Below are positions 8,294 through 17,225 of a stretch of DNA of 64,000 nt, piece after piece. Source of the DNA: Klebsiella sp. WP3-W18-ESBL-02 (lineage in GTDB: Bacteria; Pseudomonadota; Gammaproteobacteria; Enterobacterales; Enterobacteriaceae). The first letter of the stretch is position 1. Each line of letters opens with the position of its first letter. Where the stretch lies: positions 3,348,001-3,412,000 of the forward strand of contig NZ_AP021972.1 in assembly GCF_014168815.1 (NCBI RefSeq), in the 5' to 3' direction. A program made the position numbers and the translations under genes. The notes beneath the pieces were generated by a model, which was not told the origin of the DNA, ran no database searches, and saw only the letters and a program-made list of their open reading frames with translations.

Positions 8294-9766
8294 CTATAAC
8301 GGCACGAAAAAGCGGAAGCAAGCGCCCGCAGAGGCCTCCATCAGGCGAATACTGCCGCCGTGCAGTTCCAGCATACGCCGCACAATCAGCAGCCCCAGGC
8401 CACCGCGATTTTCTCTCACGCTTTGCGCACTCAGCGCGGAAGGACGCTGGAATAACGCCTCACGCAGCGCTTCATCGACGCCAGGCCCGCTGTCAGCAAC
8501 CTCCACCTGAAGACGTTCATTTTCCTGCCAGACGCGCAGCATCACCGTGCCACCGGGCGGCGTGTGACGCACGGCGTTATCCAGCAGGTTAGTGACCACC
8601 CGCTCAATCATCGAAACATCGGCGTTCAGCAGCGGCAGCGCGCGCGGGATCTCGACCTTGAGGGTTAAGCGCCGGGTCTCAATCGCCAGATCGAATTTCT
8701 GTGCCACATCCTGAATTAATTCACCTATCGCAAACGGTTCGAGCTGTGGCTTGATCCCGCCGTGCTCCAGCTTCGCCAGCTCAAACAGCTGCTGTGAGAG
8801 ATGACGAACCTTGTGCCCCTGGCGTAGCGCCACGGCCAAGTACTGCCGGTTATCCTCCGGTGAGAGCGTGTCGGCTTTCATCGATAGCGTCTCCAGATAG
8901 CCCAGCAGTGAGGTTAACGGAGTGCGCAAATCATGGGAAATATTGGCAATAAACTCGCGGCGCTGACGATCGCTATCGGAAAGCTGATCCCACTGGCTGG
9001 CAATTTTGCGCGCCAGCTCAATATAGGTATTACGCAATATTGCCACTTCATTAGAGCCATCGGCCTGCAGCGGCTGCTGCGCCAGCTGCCTGATTGCGCT
9101 GATGCTGTCCTGATCCACCCCTTGCACATGGGCGGTAAGCTGGCGCACCGGACGGGCGACCCAGTACCACACCAGCGTTCCCGCCAGCAGGCCAAACAGC
9201 GCCACCAGCAGCAGCGACCAAAGGAAGGTGCTCCACAGCGCCTTGTGCCACGCGCTCTCCGCCAGCGCATTGAGGTTTTCCCCCTCAAGAATGATGTAGA
9301 GATAACCGTGCAGGTTGCCGTTGAGCAAAACCGGTGCCACGCTGAAGACTTTCTGTTTATCCTGGCTGCGCGGGTCGTCGCCGTACACCGGCCACGCCGC
9401 GCCGTCGAGGAAGGCCCGCAGCGGCGCGAGGTCAATCTGCTGGCGCTTGATGTGGCCAGGCGGTGCAGCATCGGCGACAATCGTACCGTCGTGCGAGATA
9501 AGGTACAGCTCTACGCTCGGGTTAAGCGTCATCAGGCGGTCAAACAACGTTTTCAGGGTCTGGCGATTAACGCCACCCTGCGCATCCAGCAGCGGCTCGC
9601 GATTGACGATTTGCTGCGCCAGGCCCGCCGACAGCCGCTGAACCATCGCATTACCGAACTGGCTGCTGTTGTAAAGCTGCACGCTGCACGCCGCAATCGC
9701 GCACAGCAGCAAAATGGCGGTAAACACCAGCGTCAGCCGCTGGCTCAGGCTCAACCGTCGGCTCAT
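8294..9766 (-). CDS. Membrane sensor histidine kinase, possibly metal- or envelope-responsive
   Basis: A 490-residue orthodox sensor kinase. A first membrane helix (about residues 12-32) is followed by a periplasmic sensor domain of about 140 residues, a second helix (about 177-202), a HAMP linker and a HisKA domain with phospho-acceptor His278 in FIANISHDLRTPL. The ATPase domain has the N box ERVVTNLLDNAVRHT, G1 VADSGPGVD and G2 GGLGL. The sensor domain has a PAS/Cache-like look (LYLISHDGTIVADA, then SVAPVLLNGNLHGYLYIIL). It overlaps the response-regulator gene by 4 nt. E. coli has no kinase between artJ and rlmC, so this is an accessory pair. The ligand is unknown; the divergent Met-rich peptide suggests a metal or redox signal. 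Confidence 0.88.
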   Translation of the reverse strand: MSRRLSLSQRLTLVFTAILLLCAIAACSVQLYNSSQFGNAMVQRLSAGLAQQIVNREPLLDAQGGVNRQTLKTLFDRLMTLNPSVELYLISHDGTIVADAAPPGHIKRQQIDLAPLRAFLDGAAWPVYGDDPRSQDKQKVFSVAPVLLNGNLHGYLYIILEGENLNALAESAWHKALWSTFLWSLLLVALFGLLAGTLVWYWVARPVRQLTAHVQGVDQDSISAIRQLAQQPLQADGSNEVAILRNTYIELARKIASQWDQLSDSDRQRREFIANISHDLRTPLTSLLGYLETLSMKADTLSPEDNRQYLAVALRQGHKVRHLSQQLFELAKLEHGGIKPQLEPFAIGELIQDVAQKFDLAIETRRLTLKVEIPRALPLLNADVSMIERVVTNLLDNAVRHTPPGGTVMLRVWQENERLQVEVADSGPGVDEALREALFQRPSALSAQSVRENRGGLGLLIVRRMLELHGGSIRLMEASAGACFRFFVPL

Positions 9767-10485
9767 GGTGCAGGTTTCCTTTTGTCGGTGGCAAACTTAT
9801 AGCCTTTTCCCCAGACGGTGAGAATGATTTCCGGCTCGGCGGGGTCTTTCTCTATTTTCACCCGCAGGCGGTTGATATGGGTATTGACCGTGTGTTCATA
9901 CCCTTCATGCTGATAGCCCCACACGCTATCGAGCAACGACAGACGCGAAAAGACCTCTCCCGGATGGCGAGCAAACCAGTACAGCAGATCAAATTCACGC
10001 GGGGTTAGCTCAACGGACTCGCCGTGCAGCCGCACTTCACGGGAGAGCGGATCGATGGTCAGACCGTGGCAGGCAATCGCCCCGCTCTCCAGGCGGATGC
10101 TCTGCCCCATCGCTTCCTGACGGCGAAACAGCGCTTTAACGCGGGCAATCAACTCCAGCAGCGAAAAAGGTTTCGGCAGGTAGTCGTCGGCCCCCATCTC
10201 CAGCCCCAGGACACGGTGCGTTTCACTGGTGCGGGCGCTGATAATGATCACCGGTAAATAGCGCGTCATTTGCCGGATGCGGCGGCAGATCTCCAGCCCG
10301 TCGACGCCGGGCAGCATTAAATCAAGGATCACCGCGTCCCAGACCGATGCCTCAAGCTGCGCCAGCGCGCGCGTGCCGTCCGCCTCGTGAACGATTTGGT
10401 ATCCTTCATCCTGCAAATTGAGCCGCAGCAGAGTTGCGATGTCCTGGTCGTCTTCCACCAGCAAGATTTTCTTTGCGCTATTCAT
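9763..10485 (-). CDS. OmpR-family response regulator, partner of the adjacent kinase
   Basis: A 240-residue DNA-binding regulator. The receiver domain (about 1-120) carries the acidic pair in LLVEDDQD, phospho-acceptor Asp55 (VILDLMLPGVDG), a switch Ser (IIISAR) and Lys105 (YLPKPF). The winged-helix effector domain (about 140-235) carries ELTPREFDLLYWFARHPGEVFSR and HTVNTHINRLRVKIEKD, typical of OmpR/PhoB. It is the first gene of the pair and overlaps the kinase start by 4 nt. The 141-bp divergent spacer towards the Met-rich gene at 10627 is the likely control region. The target genes are inferred only from this layout. Confidence 0.9.
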   Translation of the reverse strand: MNSAKKILLVEDDQDIATLLRLNLQDEGYQIVHEADGTRALAQLEASVWDAVILDLMLPGVDGLEICRRIRQMTRYLPVIIISARTSETHRVLGLEMGADDYLPKPFSLLELIARVKALFRRQEAMGQSIRLESGAIACHGLTIDPLSREVRLHGESVELTPREFDLLYWFARHPGEVFSRLSLLDSVWGYQHEGYEHTVNTHINRLRVKIEKDPAEPEIILTVWGKGYKFATDKRKPAP

Positions 10486-10626
10486 AACATTCCACCCACG
10501 CTTTTTTTCAAGCTTAACCCAGCCGGGCGCCGTGAGTTATCACATTTTATTTAAACTTCCGTGAGGACATGGTGATGAGCTGCGCGCGATGCTGTCGGTG
10601 CACAACATCAACCATGAGGACAGACG

Positions 10627-10863
10627 ATGAAAAAGATAATGATTGCTACCGCCGCGCTCGGCGCCCTGCTGATGGCGAGCGTGCACGCCGCCGAGCCAAT
10701 GCATGACGGCATGGCCAAACCCCACGATAAAATGTGCCAGGACACGATGTGCAAAGAGAAGATGGCCAAAGACGGTATGCAAAAAGACGGCATGAAAAAA
10801 GAGGCCATGAAAGGAGAGAAGATGAAGCAAGGCAATATGTCGCCTCAGACCATGAGCCACTAG
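10627..10863 (+). CDS. Exported methionine-rich MXKDX-type pentapeptide repeat protein
   Basis: A 78-residue protein with a clear signal peptide (MKKIMIATAALGALLMASVHAA, cleavage likely after residue 22). The mature part of about 56 residues has 11 Met. From Met36 to Met76 nine Met residues fall exactly every five positions, with Lys/Asp/Glu/Gln/Gly between them. Two Cys (37 and 42) and three His are also present. This is the MXKDX pentapeptide-repeat style; Met/His-rich periplasmic peptides such as SilE or PcoE bind Cu(I)/Ag(I), so soft-metal binding is plausible but unproven. It is divergent from the two-component genes, with GAGG before the ATG and a GC hairpin after the stop. Confidence 0.85.
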   Translation: MKKIMIATAALGALLMASVHAAEPMHDGMAKPHDKMCQDTMCKEKMAKDGMQKDGMKKEAMKGEKMKQGNMSPQTMSH

Positions 10864-10874
10864 CCATTGTAACC

Positions 10875-10900
10875 GCCCGGCAGCGCTGCACCTGCCGGGC
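10875..10900 (+). terminator. GC-rich hairpin between Met-rich gene and rlmC
   Basis: GCCCGGCAG (10875-10883) pairs perfectly with CTGCCGGGC (10892-10900). No T-run follows on either strand beyond TT, so it may act as a weak bidirectional terminator or an mRNA-end stabiliser for the convergent genes. Confidence 0.5.
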
Positions 10901-10909
10901 TTGGGCACG

Positions 10910-12037
10910 CTAGCAGCGAACCAGCAGCGTCAACACCTCGTAATGGGCGGTGTGCGGGAACATATCAAACAGCTGTACTTTCTCGATACGGTACCCCGGC
11001 AGATGGGCAAAATCTTTGGCCATGGTCTGCGCATTACAGCTGGAGTAGACGAGGTACTGCGGCGCCATCGCGCTGAGGTAGTCGCACAGCGCTTTGCCAA
11101 TGCCGCGGCGCGGCGGGTTGACCAGCACCAGTTGCGGAGTAGCGGCCTGGGCGGTGGCAAACTGGGTCGAATCCAGCGCCTGGAAATGCAGCTTGCCCAG
11201 CCCCAGCTCTGCCGCCGACTGCTTCGCACAGGCAATAGCCTCCGGGGCAATCTCAATGCCGGTCAGGGTCATGTCCGGCGTCGCGCAGTGCAGCCCAAAG
11301 CCGCCGACGCCGCAAAACAGATCCCACATATGATCGACCGGCAGCGCCCGCACCCAGTCGCGCGCCGTGGCGTACAGGGCGCTGGCGACAGCGGGGTTGG
11401 TCTGGAAGAAGCTCTGCGGGCGAATCCACAGCGGAACGTCATTAAACCGCTCCGCCAGCGCCTGCTGCTCGGTAAAGAAAATCTCCTGTTCGCCTTCCAT
11501 AATCGCCATGTGTACCGGCTGAATGTTGGCGGTGATCACCTTAAGCTGCGGCAGCTGGGCCTGAAGCCAGGGTAATGCGGCGCGCAGCTGCGCGAGCTTA
11601 CTGTCCGAACGCAGCACAAAGCGCAGCATCATGCCGCCGTCGAGCTGGCTTTCCGTCAGCAGCAGGTACTTCAGCTCGCCGCGCCTGCGCGCCACGTTGT
11701 AGGGCGTCAGCCCGGCGCGGGCGATAAACGGTTTGAGCGCAGCAAATACCGGGGCAAACGAGGCCGGATACAGCGGACAGTCGGTCAGATCTTCCGGCGT
11801 CCCGTCGCGATGCAGCATGCCCAGCAGCGGACGTTCTACGCTACCGCTGACCACCATTTTGGCTTTATTGCGAAACCCCTGCTCGGGGCCAGACACGGGT
11901 GCGCACCATCCCGCCACGGGAAACGCCGCCAGCAGCGTCTGGAGGTCGGCCATTTTGGCGGCCAGCTGTTCGGCGACGGGCTGCTCAATCCACTGACATG
12001 AACGGCAACGATCGGCATCATAGAGTGCGCACTGCAT
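10910..12037 (-). CDS. rlmC: RlmC, 23S rRNA (uracil-747-C5)-methyltransferase
   Basis: A 375-residue SAM-dependent RNA m5U methyltransferase that acts on U747 of 23S rRNA. The N-terminal cysteine cluster (CALYDADRCRSC plus DCPLY) is the iron-sulphur site of the RumA/RumB group. The methyltransferase core shows DLFCGVGGFGLHCA (SAM binding), VLVNPPRRGIG and the nucleophile Cys in YSSCNAQTMAKD. The start was chosen at the ATG giving MQCALYD, the family N-terminus. It is a single minus-strand gene convergent with the Met-rich peptide gene. The match to E. coli RlmC is near full length. Confidence 0.96.
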   Translation of the reverse strand: MQCALYDADRCRSCQWIEQPVAEQLAAKMADLQTLLAAFPVAGWCAPVSGPEQGFRNKAKMVVSGSVERPLLGMLHRDGTPEDLTDCPLYPASFAPVFAALKPFIARAGLTPYNVARRRGELKYLLLTESQLDGGMMLRFVLRSDSKLAQLRAALPWLQAQLPQLKVITANIQPVHMAIMEGEQEIFFTEQQALAERFNDVPLWIRPQSFFQTNPAVASALYATARDWVRALPVDHMWDLFCGVGGFGLHCATPDMTLTGIEIAPEAIACAKQSAAELGLGKLHFQALDSTQFATAQAATPQLVLVNPPRRGIGKALCDYLSAMAPQYLVYSSCNAQTMAKDFAHLPGYRIEKVQLFDMFPHTAHYEVLTLLVRC

Positions 12038-12079
12038 AGAAAAACCTTGAGACAAAGAGGGGCGTGGATTGTATCACCG

Positions 12080-12568
12080 TTATTGTAAGCGGAAAAATCG
12101 CCGGGAGGCTGCGGGTACAAAAAGCAGGCATAACACCAGCAGATCCGGCATTTTTTGCATCACCAACGAACGGAAAATCTCCCGCTTCGACTCGCCCGCG
12201 ATGCTAAACAGCTCCGGGTAACCGTAGCCAAGCGATGCAGCCCACAGGTAGCTGGCGGCAATCACCTGCGTCAGCAGGTACACCCAGCGCGCCCAGTTAC
12301 GCCCTTTGACCAACGAAAAGGCGCAGGCGATTTCAACGAACACCAGCACCAGGCTGGAGAGAAACACCAGCGTCAGCGTCCAGGTCTGAACGCTGCGATG
12401 AATAAATTCGCCAATCCCATTCAGCCCGAGCAGATTGATAATCATCAACAGGTCGAGACAGCGGATTAAAATAATGGCGAGCGCCGCCACCTGCACCAAA
12501 GCAGGAACGTTCAGACGGGCATGCGACCGACGGCTTCGAGTAAACAGTTCCAATGTGTTGCCTTCCAT
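12080..12568 (-). CDS. ybjO: YbjO, inner-membrane protein of unknown function
   Basis: A 162-residue membrane protein with about four hydrophobic helices: one near residues 25-50 (AALAIILIRCLDLLMIINLLG), then TWTLTVFLSSLVLVFVEIACAF-like, a third around WARWVYLLTQVIAASYLWA and a C-terminal one (MPDLLVLCLLFVPAA). It corresponds to E. coli YbjO (DUF2593). It sits between potI and rlmC on the same strand. No function is known and no active-site residues are evident. Confidence 0.88.
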   Translation of the reverse strand: MEGNTLELFTRSRRSHARLNVPALVQVAALAIILIRCLDLLMIINLLGLNGIGEFIHRSVQTWTLTLVFLSSLVLVFVEIACAFSLVKGRNWARWVYLLTQVIAASYLWAASLGYGYPELFSIAGESKREIFRSLVMQKMPDLLVLCLLFVPAASRRFFRLQ

Positions 12569-12628
12569 GAAAACGATGCCGCGAACATTCGCGGCATCGA
12601 CTGCACATCCGTATCGATTTTAAGAGGA

Positions 12629-13474
12629 TTATCCGCGTCTTGCACGTTGGATATCGCGCACCCGCTGTTTTTCCGCGCGCGCCATCAAATACCAGGCGAT
12701 AAATCCGACAATTCCGACTACGCCAAGGATCAGAGACGCCAGCGCGTTAATCTCCGGGTTCACCCCCATGCGCACGCTGGAGAAGACCAGCATCGGTAGC
12801 GTCGTCGCGCCCGGGCCGGATACGAAGCTGGCGATGACCAGGTCATCCAGCGACAGCGTAAAGCCCAGCAGCCAGCCGGAAATGACCGCCGGCATAATCA
12901 TCGGCAGCGTAATCACGAAGAAGACCTTCAGCGGCGTCGCGCCCAGATCCATCGCCGCCTCTTCGATCGAGCGGTCCAGCTCGCGCAGACGCGAGGAGAT
13001 AACCACCGCCACGTAGGCAGTACAGAAGGTGACGTGCGCCAACCAGATGGTCAGCATACCGCGATCCGCCGGCCAGCCGATGGCATGTGCCAAAGCAACG
13101 AACAGCAGCAGCAGAGACAGCCCGGTAATGACGTCCGGCATAACCAGCGGCGCGGTGATCATAAAGGCAAAGCCGTTGGCACCGCGGAAGCGGCCAAAGC
13201 GCACCATCACCACCGCGGCAATGGTGCCAAGAATGGCCGCCATCGTGGCAGCCGCCGCCGCGATGGTCAGGCTTAGCCCCACCGCGCTCATCATCGCATC
13301 ATCGCGGAACAGTTCGCCGTACCAGCGCGTTGACCAGCCCGCCCAGACGGTCACCAGCTTTGAGCTGTTAAACGAATAGACCACCAGCATCAGCATTGGC
13401 GCATACAGGAACGTAAAGCCAATCACCAGAATCAGGATTCGCCACGGCGATCGTACGACCGGTAGGTTGTTCAT
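12629..13474 (-). CDS. potI: PotI, putrescine ABC transporter permease
   Basis: A 281-residue inner-membrane permease of the putrescine importer PotFGHI. It has six predicted helices starting with ILILVIGFTFLYAPMLMLVVYSF, and the binding-protein-dependent permease EAA loop around LDRSIEEAAMDLGATPLKVFFVITLPMI, the contact with the ATPase PotG. The ATG overlaps the potH stop by 4 nt. It is the last gene of the potFGHI unit transcribed leftwards; ybjO follows after 60 bp. Confidence 0.96.
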   Translation of the reverse strand: MNNLPVVRSPWRILILVIGFTFLYAPMLMLVVYSFNSSKLVTVWAGWSTRWYGELFRDDAMMSAVGLSLTIAAAAATMAAILGTIAAVVMVRFGRFRGANGFAFMITAPLVMPDVITGLSLLLLFVALAHAIGWPADRGMLTIWLAHVTFCTAYVAVVISSRLRELDRSIEEAAMDLGATPLKVFFVITLPMIMPAVISGWLLGFTLSLDDLVIASFVSGPGATTLPMLVFSSVRMGVNPEINALASLILGVVGIVGFIAWYLMARAEKQRVRDIQRARRG

Positions 13475-14424
13475 CCGTGTTCCCCCATCTGTTTTTGCTG
13501 ATATTTATGGAACCACATGATCGGCACGATCAGCAGCAGCAGCATGACGATCGCCACCGCCGAGGCTACCGGCCAGTCGCGGTTGTTAAAGAACTCCTGC
13601 CACAGCACGCGCCCAATCATGATGCTGTCCGGGCCACCGAGCAGTTCCGGGATCACAAACTCCCCTACCGCCGGGATAAAGACCAGCATGGAGCCCGCGA
13701 TAATCCCGCCTTTGGTTAACGGTACGATGACGCTGAAAAAGGTCTTCAGCGGACGTGCGCCGAGATCCAGCGACGCCTCAACCAGCGAGTAGTCAATGCG
13801 GGTCAGCGCAGTGTAGATAGGCAGCACCATAAACGGCAGATAGGCGTACACAATCCCGATATAGACCGCGAGGTTGGTATGCAGAATCGTCAGCGGCTGG
13901 TCAATCACCCCCAGCCACATCAGAAAGTTGTTCAGCACGCCGTTATTTTTCAGGATCCCCATCCATGCGTAGACACGAATCAGAAACGACGTCCACGATG
14001 GCAGGATCACCAGCAGCAGCAGGATGTTGCGCGTTGATGGTTTACTGTGCGCCACCGCCCAGGCCAGCGGATAGCCCAGCAGCAGACAGCAAATCGTCGA
14101 GATTGCCGCCACCTGCAGCGACTGCAAATAAGCCTCAAAATAGAGCGGATCGTCGGTCAGCTGCAGGAAGTTGCCAAAGTTGAGCGCAACCGTCAGCTGG
14201 CCGTCGGCCCATTCCATCAGGTTGGTATACGGCGGGATCGCGCGCGCCATCTCCGCAAGGCTGATTTTGAAGACGATCAGGAACGGCAGTAAAAACAGCA
14301 GGATCAGCCATAGATACGGCATCGCAATGACAAACTTGCGCCCGTGTTTCATATTGACCCGCGCCAGCCACAGGGCGAAGCCGCCCGGTTTATGCGGGCG
14401 GGCCGGTGGTTCATATGTACTCAT
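13471..14424 (-). CDS. potH: PotH, putrescine ABC transporter permease
   Basis: A 317-residue permease paired with PotI. The cytoplasmic N-terminus (about 30 residues) leads into helix 1 (FVIAMPYLWLILLFLLPFLIVFKISL). Further helices include TICCLLLGYPLAWAVA and LLLLVILPSWTSFLIRVYAW, and the EAA loop is around YSLVEASLDLGARPLKTFFSVIVPL. It is separated from potG by 8 bp and overlaps potI by 4 nt, consistent with one transcript. It matches E. coli PotH along its length. Confidence 0.96.
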   Translation of the reverse strand: MSTYEPPARPHKPGGFALWLARVNMKHGRKFVIAMPYLWLILLFLLPFLIVFKISLAEMARAIPPYTNLMEWADGQLTVALNFGNFLQLTDDPLYFEAYLQSLQVAAISTICCLLLGYPLAWAVAHSKPSTRNILLLLVILPSWTSFLIRVYAWMGILKNNGVLNNFLMWLGVIDQPLTILHTNLAVYIGIVYAYLPFMVLPIYTALTRIDYSLVEASLDLGARPLKTFFSVIVPLTKGGIIAGSMLVFIPAVGEFVIPELLGGPDSIMIGRVLWQEFFNNRDWPVASAVAIVMLLLLIVPIMWFHKYQQKQMGEHG

Positions 14425-14432
14425 AGCCCCTC

Positions 14433-15566
14433 CTAAACCGTCAATACCACGCAGCTGTCAGCATCCCAGCACAAACGTACCTCATCGCCCCAGGTCGGTA
14501 AGCCTTTCTGGTAACGGTGGGCGTTTTGCAGCTGCGCGCTGATCATCTGGCCGCTTTTCAGGCGGACATGATAAATGGAGAGATCGCCGAGGTAGGCAAT
14601 GTGCTCAACTTCCCCGACGGCAAAGTTGTAGCCGTCCGCCGGCGGGTCTTCGCAGAGCATGATTTTTTCCGGGCGCAGGGCGACGTACACCGGTACGTTG
14701 TCCACTACGGAAGCGTCAGGGTCAACCTTCAGCGGATGCACCAGCCCCGGCGACTCAATGATCAGACCATCTTCGTCGCGCCGTTTAAGCAGCCCTTCAA
14801 AGACGTTGACCGAGCCGATAAACTCCGCGCTGTAGCGGGTCGTCGGGTGTTCGTAAATCTCTTCCGGTTCACCAATCTGGACAAACTTGCCGCGGTTCAT
14901 AATGGCGATACGTCCGGCCATGGTCATGGCTTCTTCCTGGTCGTGGGTCACCATCACGCAGGTCACGCCCACGCGTTCAAGAATATCCACCACTTCCAGC
15001 TGCATCCGGTCGCGCAGCTTTTTGTCCAACGCGCCCATCGGTTCATCCAGCAGCAGCAGCTTCGGACGCTTAGCGAGGCTTCGCGCCAGCGCCACGCGCT
15101 GACGCTGGCCGCCGGAAAGCTGATGCGGCTTGCGCTTCGCAAATTCCTGCATATGCACCAGCGCCAGCATTTCGGCGACGCGGGCGTTAATTTCCGCTTT
15201 CGGCAGCTTATCCTGCTTCAGGCCAAAGGCGATGTTCTGCTCAACGGTCATGTGCGGAAACAGCGCGTAGGACTGGAACATCATGTTAATTGGCCGCAGA
15301 TACGGCGGCACCTGCGCCAGATCGACGCCATCGAGCATAATCTGCCCGGCGGTCGGCTGCTCAAAACCCGCCAGCATGCGCAGCAGGGTTGACTTGCCGC
15401 AGCCAGATGCGCCCAGCAGCGCAAAAATTTCGCCTTTATAAATCGTGAGGTTAACGTCGTCTACGGCGTGCTGGCCGTCGAAGGATTTGGTCAGATTACG
15501 GATTTCCAGCAGCGGGGTCAGCGCTTTGCGGGTTTTCGCCTGTGGGCGGGGAATAGCGTCGTTCAA
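14433..15566 (-). CDS. potG: PotG, putrescine ABC transporter ATPase
   Basis: A 377-residue ATP-binding subunit. Walker A is GASGCGKST, the signature LSGGQRQR, Walker B LLLLDEPMGALD and the switch His in VTHDQEEAM. The C-terminal 110 residues form the TOBE/regulatory domain usual in polyamine and maltose-type ATPases. No ATG gives the family N-terminus. Two in-frame TTG codons are available (15584 and 15566); the second is preferred because GGAGAG lies 8-9 nt before it and it yields the 377-residue length of the E. coli protein. Confidence 0.95.
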   Translation of the reverse strand: MNDAIPRPQAKTRKALTPLLEIRNLTKSFDGQHAVDDVNLTIYKGEIFALLGASGCGKSTLLRMLAGFEQPTAGQIMLDGVDLAQVPPYLRPINMMFQSYALFPHMTVEQNIAFGLKQDKLPKAEINARVAEMLALVHMQEFAKRKPHQLSGGQRQRVALARSLAKRPKLLLLDEPMGALDKKLRDRMQLEVVDILERVGVTCVMVTHDQEEAMTMAGRIAIMNRGKFVQIGEPEEIYEHPTTRYSAEFIGSVNVFEGLLKRRDEDGLIIESPGLVHPLKVDPDASVVDNVPVYVALRPEKIMLCEDPPADGYNFAVGEVEHIAYLGDLSIYHVRLKSGQMISAQLQNAHRYQKGLPTWGDEVRLCWDADSCVVLTV

Positions 15567-15706
15567 TCTGGTGCTCTCCGGCAAAATACGAATATCAATA
15601 TGACCCGGTTGTCATATCAACCCCTGGACACCCGCCGTCCGGCAGGCGTCCAGATTGGGGCAGCTGCACTGCCCCGGTGCAATACCCTCACCAGCAAGGT
15701 GAAGGA

Positions 15707-16819
15707 TTATTTCCCGCTTTTCACTTTGGTCCACGCACGCGTTCTGACGCGGTCGATTTTAGGATCCTGGACTTTCAGCGTGAACAGCTTGGCGAAGACG
15801 TCAGCCGGCGGATAAATCGCCGGATTATCGCGAATTTCGGCGCTGACCAGCGGCGTTGATGCTTTGTTGCCGTTGGCATAGAACACATGGTCGCTGATGT
15901 GGGCAATCACGTCCGGACGCATCAGATAGTTGAGGAACTGATAGGCTTCGTCTTTGTTTTTCGCATCAGCAGGCATCGCGAAGACATCGAAGAACGCCAG
16001 TGCCCCTTCTTTTGGAATGAAGTAAGAAACGTTGACGCCGTTCTTCGCTTCTTTCGCGCGGTTCGCTGCTTGCCAGACGTCGCCCGCCCAGCCGATCGCC
16101 ACGCAAATATCACCGTTGGCCAGATCGTTAATGTACTGTGAGGAGTGGAAGTAGCGAATGTTCGGGCGCAGCTTCAGCAGCAGGTCGGTCGCCGGGCCGG
16201 TGTAATCATCGGCCTTCATGCTGTTAGGATCTTTGCCCAGGTAGTTCAGCACGGTGGCAAAAATTTCTTCCGGCGCATCGAGGAAGGAGACGCCGCAGCT
16301 CTTCAGTTTTTCCAGGTTTTCCGGCTTCATCACCAGATCCCAGCTATTCAGCGGCGCGTCTTTGCCGAGCACGGCTTTGACTTTATCGACGTTGTAGCCA
16401 ATACCGGTGGTCGCCCACAGGTAAGGCATCGCATATTTGTTGTCCGGGTCATGCTTCGCCACCAGCTTCAGCACGTCCGGATCGAGGTTTTTCCAGTTTG
16501 GCAGCTTGCTCTTATCCAGCGGCTGGAACACGCCGGCGGTGAGCTGGCGTTCCAGGAAGCTTGCCGACGGCACCACCAGATCAAAACCGGTGCTACCCGC
16601 CATCAGTTTACCTTCCAGTACTTCGTTGGAGTCGAAGACGTCGTATACGACTTTAATCCCGGTCTCTTTTTCAAAATTCGCCACGGTATCCGGCGCGATA
16701 TAGTCGGACCAGTTATAGACATGCAGCGTTTTTTGTTCTGCAGCGAGCACGCTTGCCGAGGCAGCCATCAGCGCACCCGTCACCAGACCTGTTAACCATT
16801 TTTTATTTAAGGCGGCCAT
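15707..16819 (-). CDS. potF: PotF, periplasmic putrescine-binding protein
   Basis: A 370-residue polyamine-binding protein (SBP family 1). The signal peptide is about residues 1-26 (LVTGALMAASASVLAA), followed by the TLHVYNWSDYIAPDTVANFEKETGI opening typical of PotF/PotD. It delivers putrescine to PotGHI. Residues of the ligand pocket known in E. coli PotF lie in conserved stretches such as VYNWSDY and IGWAGDVWQA. It is the first gene of the minus-strand operon, with about 140 bp to potG and 400 bp of non-coding DNA upstream. Confidence 0.96.
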   Translation of the reverse strand: MAALNKKWLTGLVTGALMAASASVLAAEQKTLHVYNWSDYIAPDTVANFEKETGIKVVYDVFDSNEVLEGKLMAGSTGFDLVVPSASFLERQLTAGVFQPLDKSKLPNWKNLDPDVLKLVAKHDPDNKYAMPYLWATTGIGYNVDKVKAVLGKDAPLNSWDLVMKPENLEKLKSCGVSFLDAPEEIFATVLNYLGKDPNSMKADDYTGPATDLLLKLRPNIRYFHSSQYINDLANGDICVAIGWAGDVWQAANRAKEAKNGVNVSYFIPKEGALAFFDVFAMPADAKNKDEAYQFLNYLMRPDVIAHISDHVFYANGNKASTPLVSAEIRDNPAIYPPADVFAKLFTLKVQDPKIDRVRTRAWTKVKSGK

Positions 16820-17225
16820 ATCTCTTATCCTTCTCAGCGCCCGTTAACAAACGGACTAAATATACGCAATTTAGAGTATGCAGAAATCATGCATATTTTT
16901 TCGTACTGCATGAAAGAGAAGAGACCGGGCTCCCCTGCAGTCATTGCTCGCGCTATCGATGCAAAATTCTCGCCAACTATGATTATCACTGGCAATAATT
17001 AGGGGGTGCACCGATATGTCGCAAGAATAACTGTAGCCCGGCCCGGAGGCTATAGGTCAGTGTAAAAAACGCCTTTTATCAATTTTTTATGCAAGATCAC
17101 TCTATCCGATAAGCCAAAAGCGCCAATCAGGTAGTGAAAGAATCTTTAAAAAGAGGTTAAGAGTAGAATAAATGCATGTAATACGCAGCCACCGTGGCAG
17201 TGACTGCGCTATTTAGCGGGGAGGA
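16820..17225. other. potF upstream intergenic region
   Basis: These 406 bp contain no supported gene. Just before potF the minus strand is AT-rich with several ATGCA/TGCAT motifs at 16878-16910, a likely promoter and operator area. The remainder, towards the ybjN stop, shows no repeat, hairpin with T-run or RNA gene that I recognise. Confidence 0.5.

Noticed and set aside
8933..9802. A 289-codon open frame on the plus strand
   Set aside because: It is antisense to the histidine-kinase gene, whose H, N and G boxes are intact; there is no recognisable domain in the shadow frame.
16820..17225. Possible sigma-54 promoter before potF
   Set aside because: The GG of the -24 element and the correct spacing to a TTGC -12 element could not be found.
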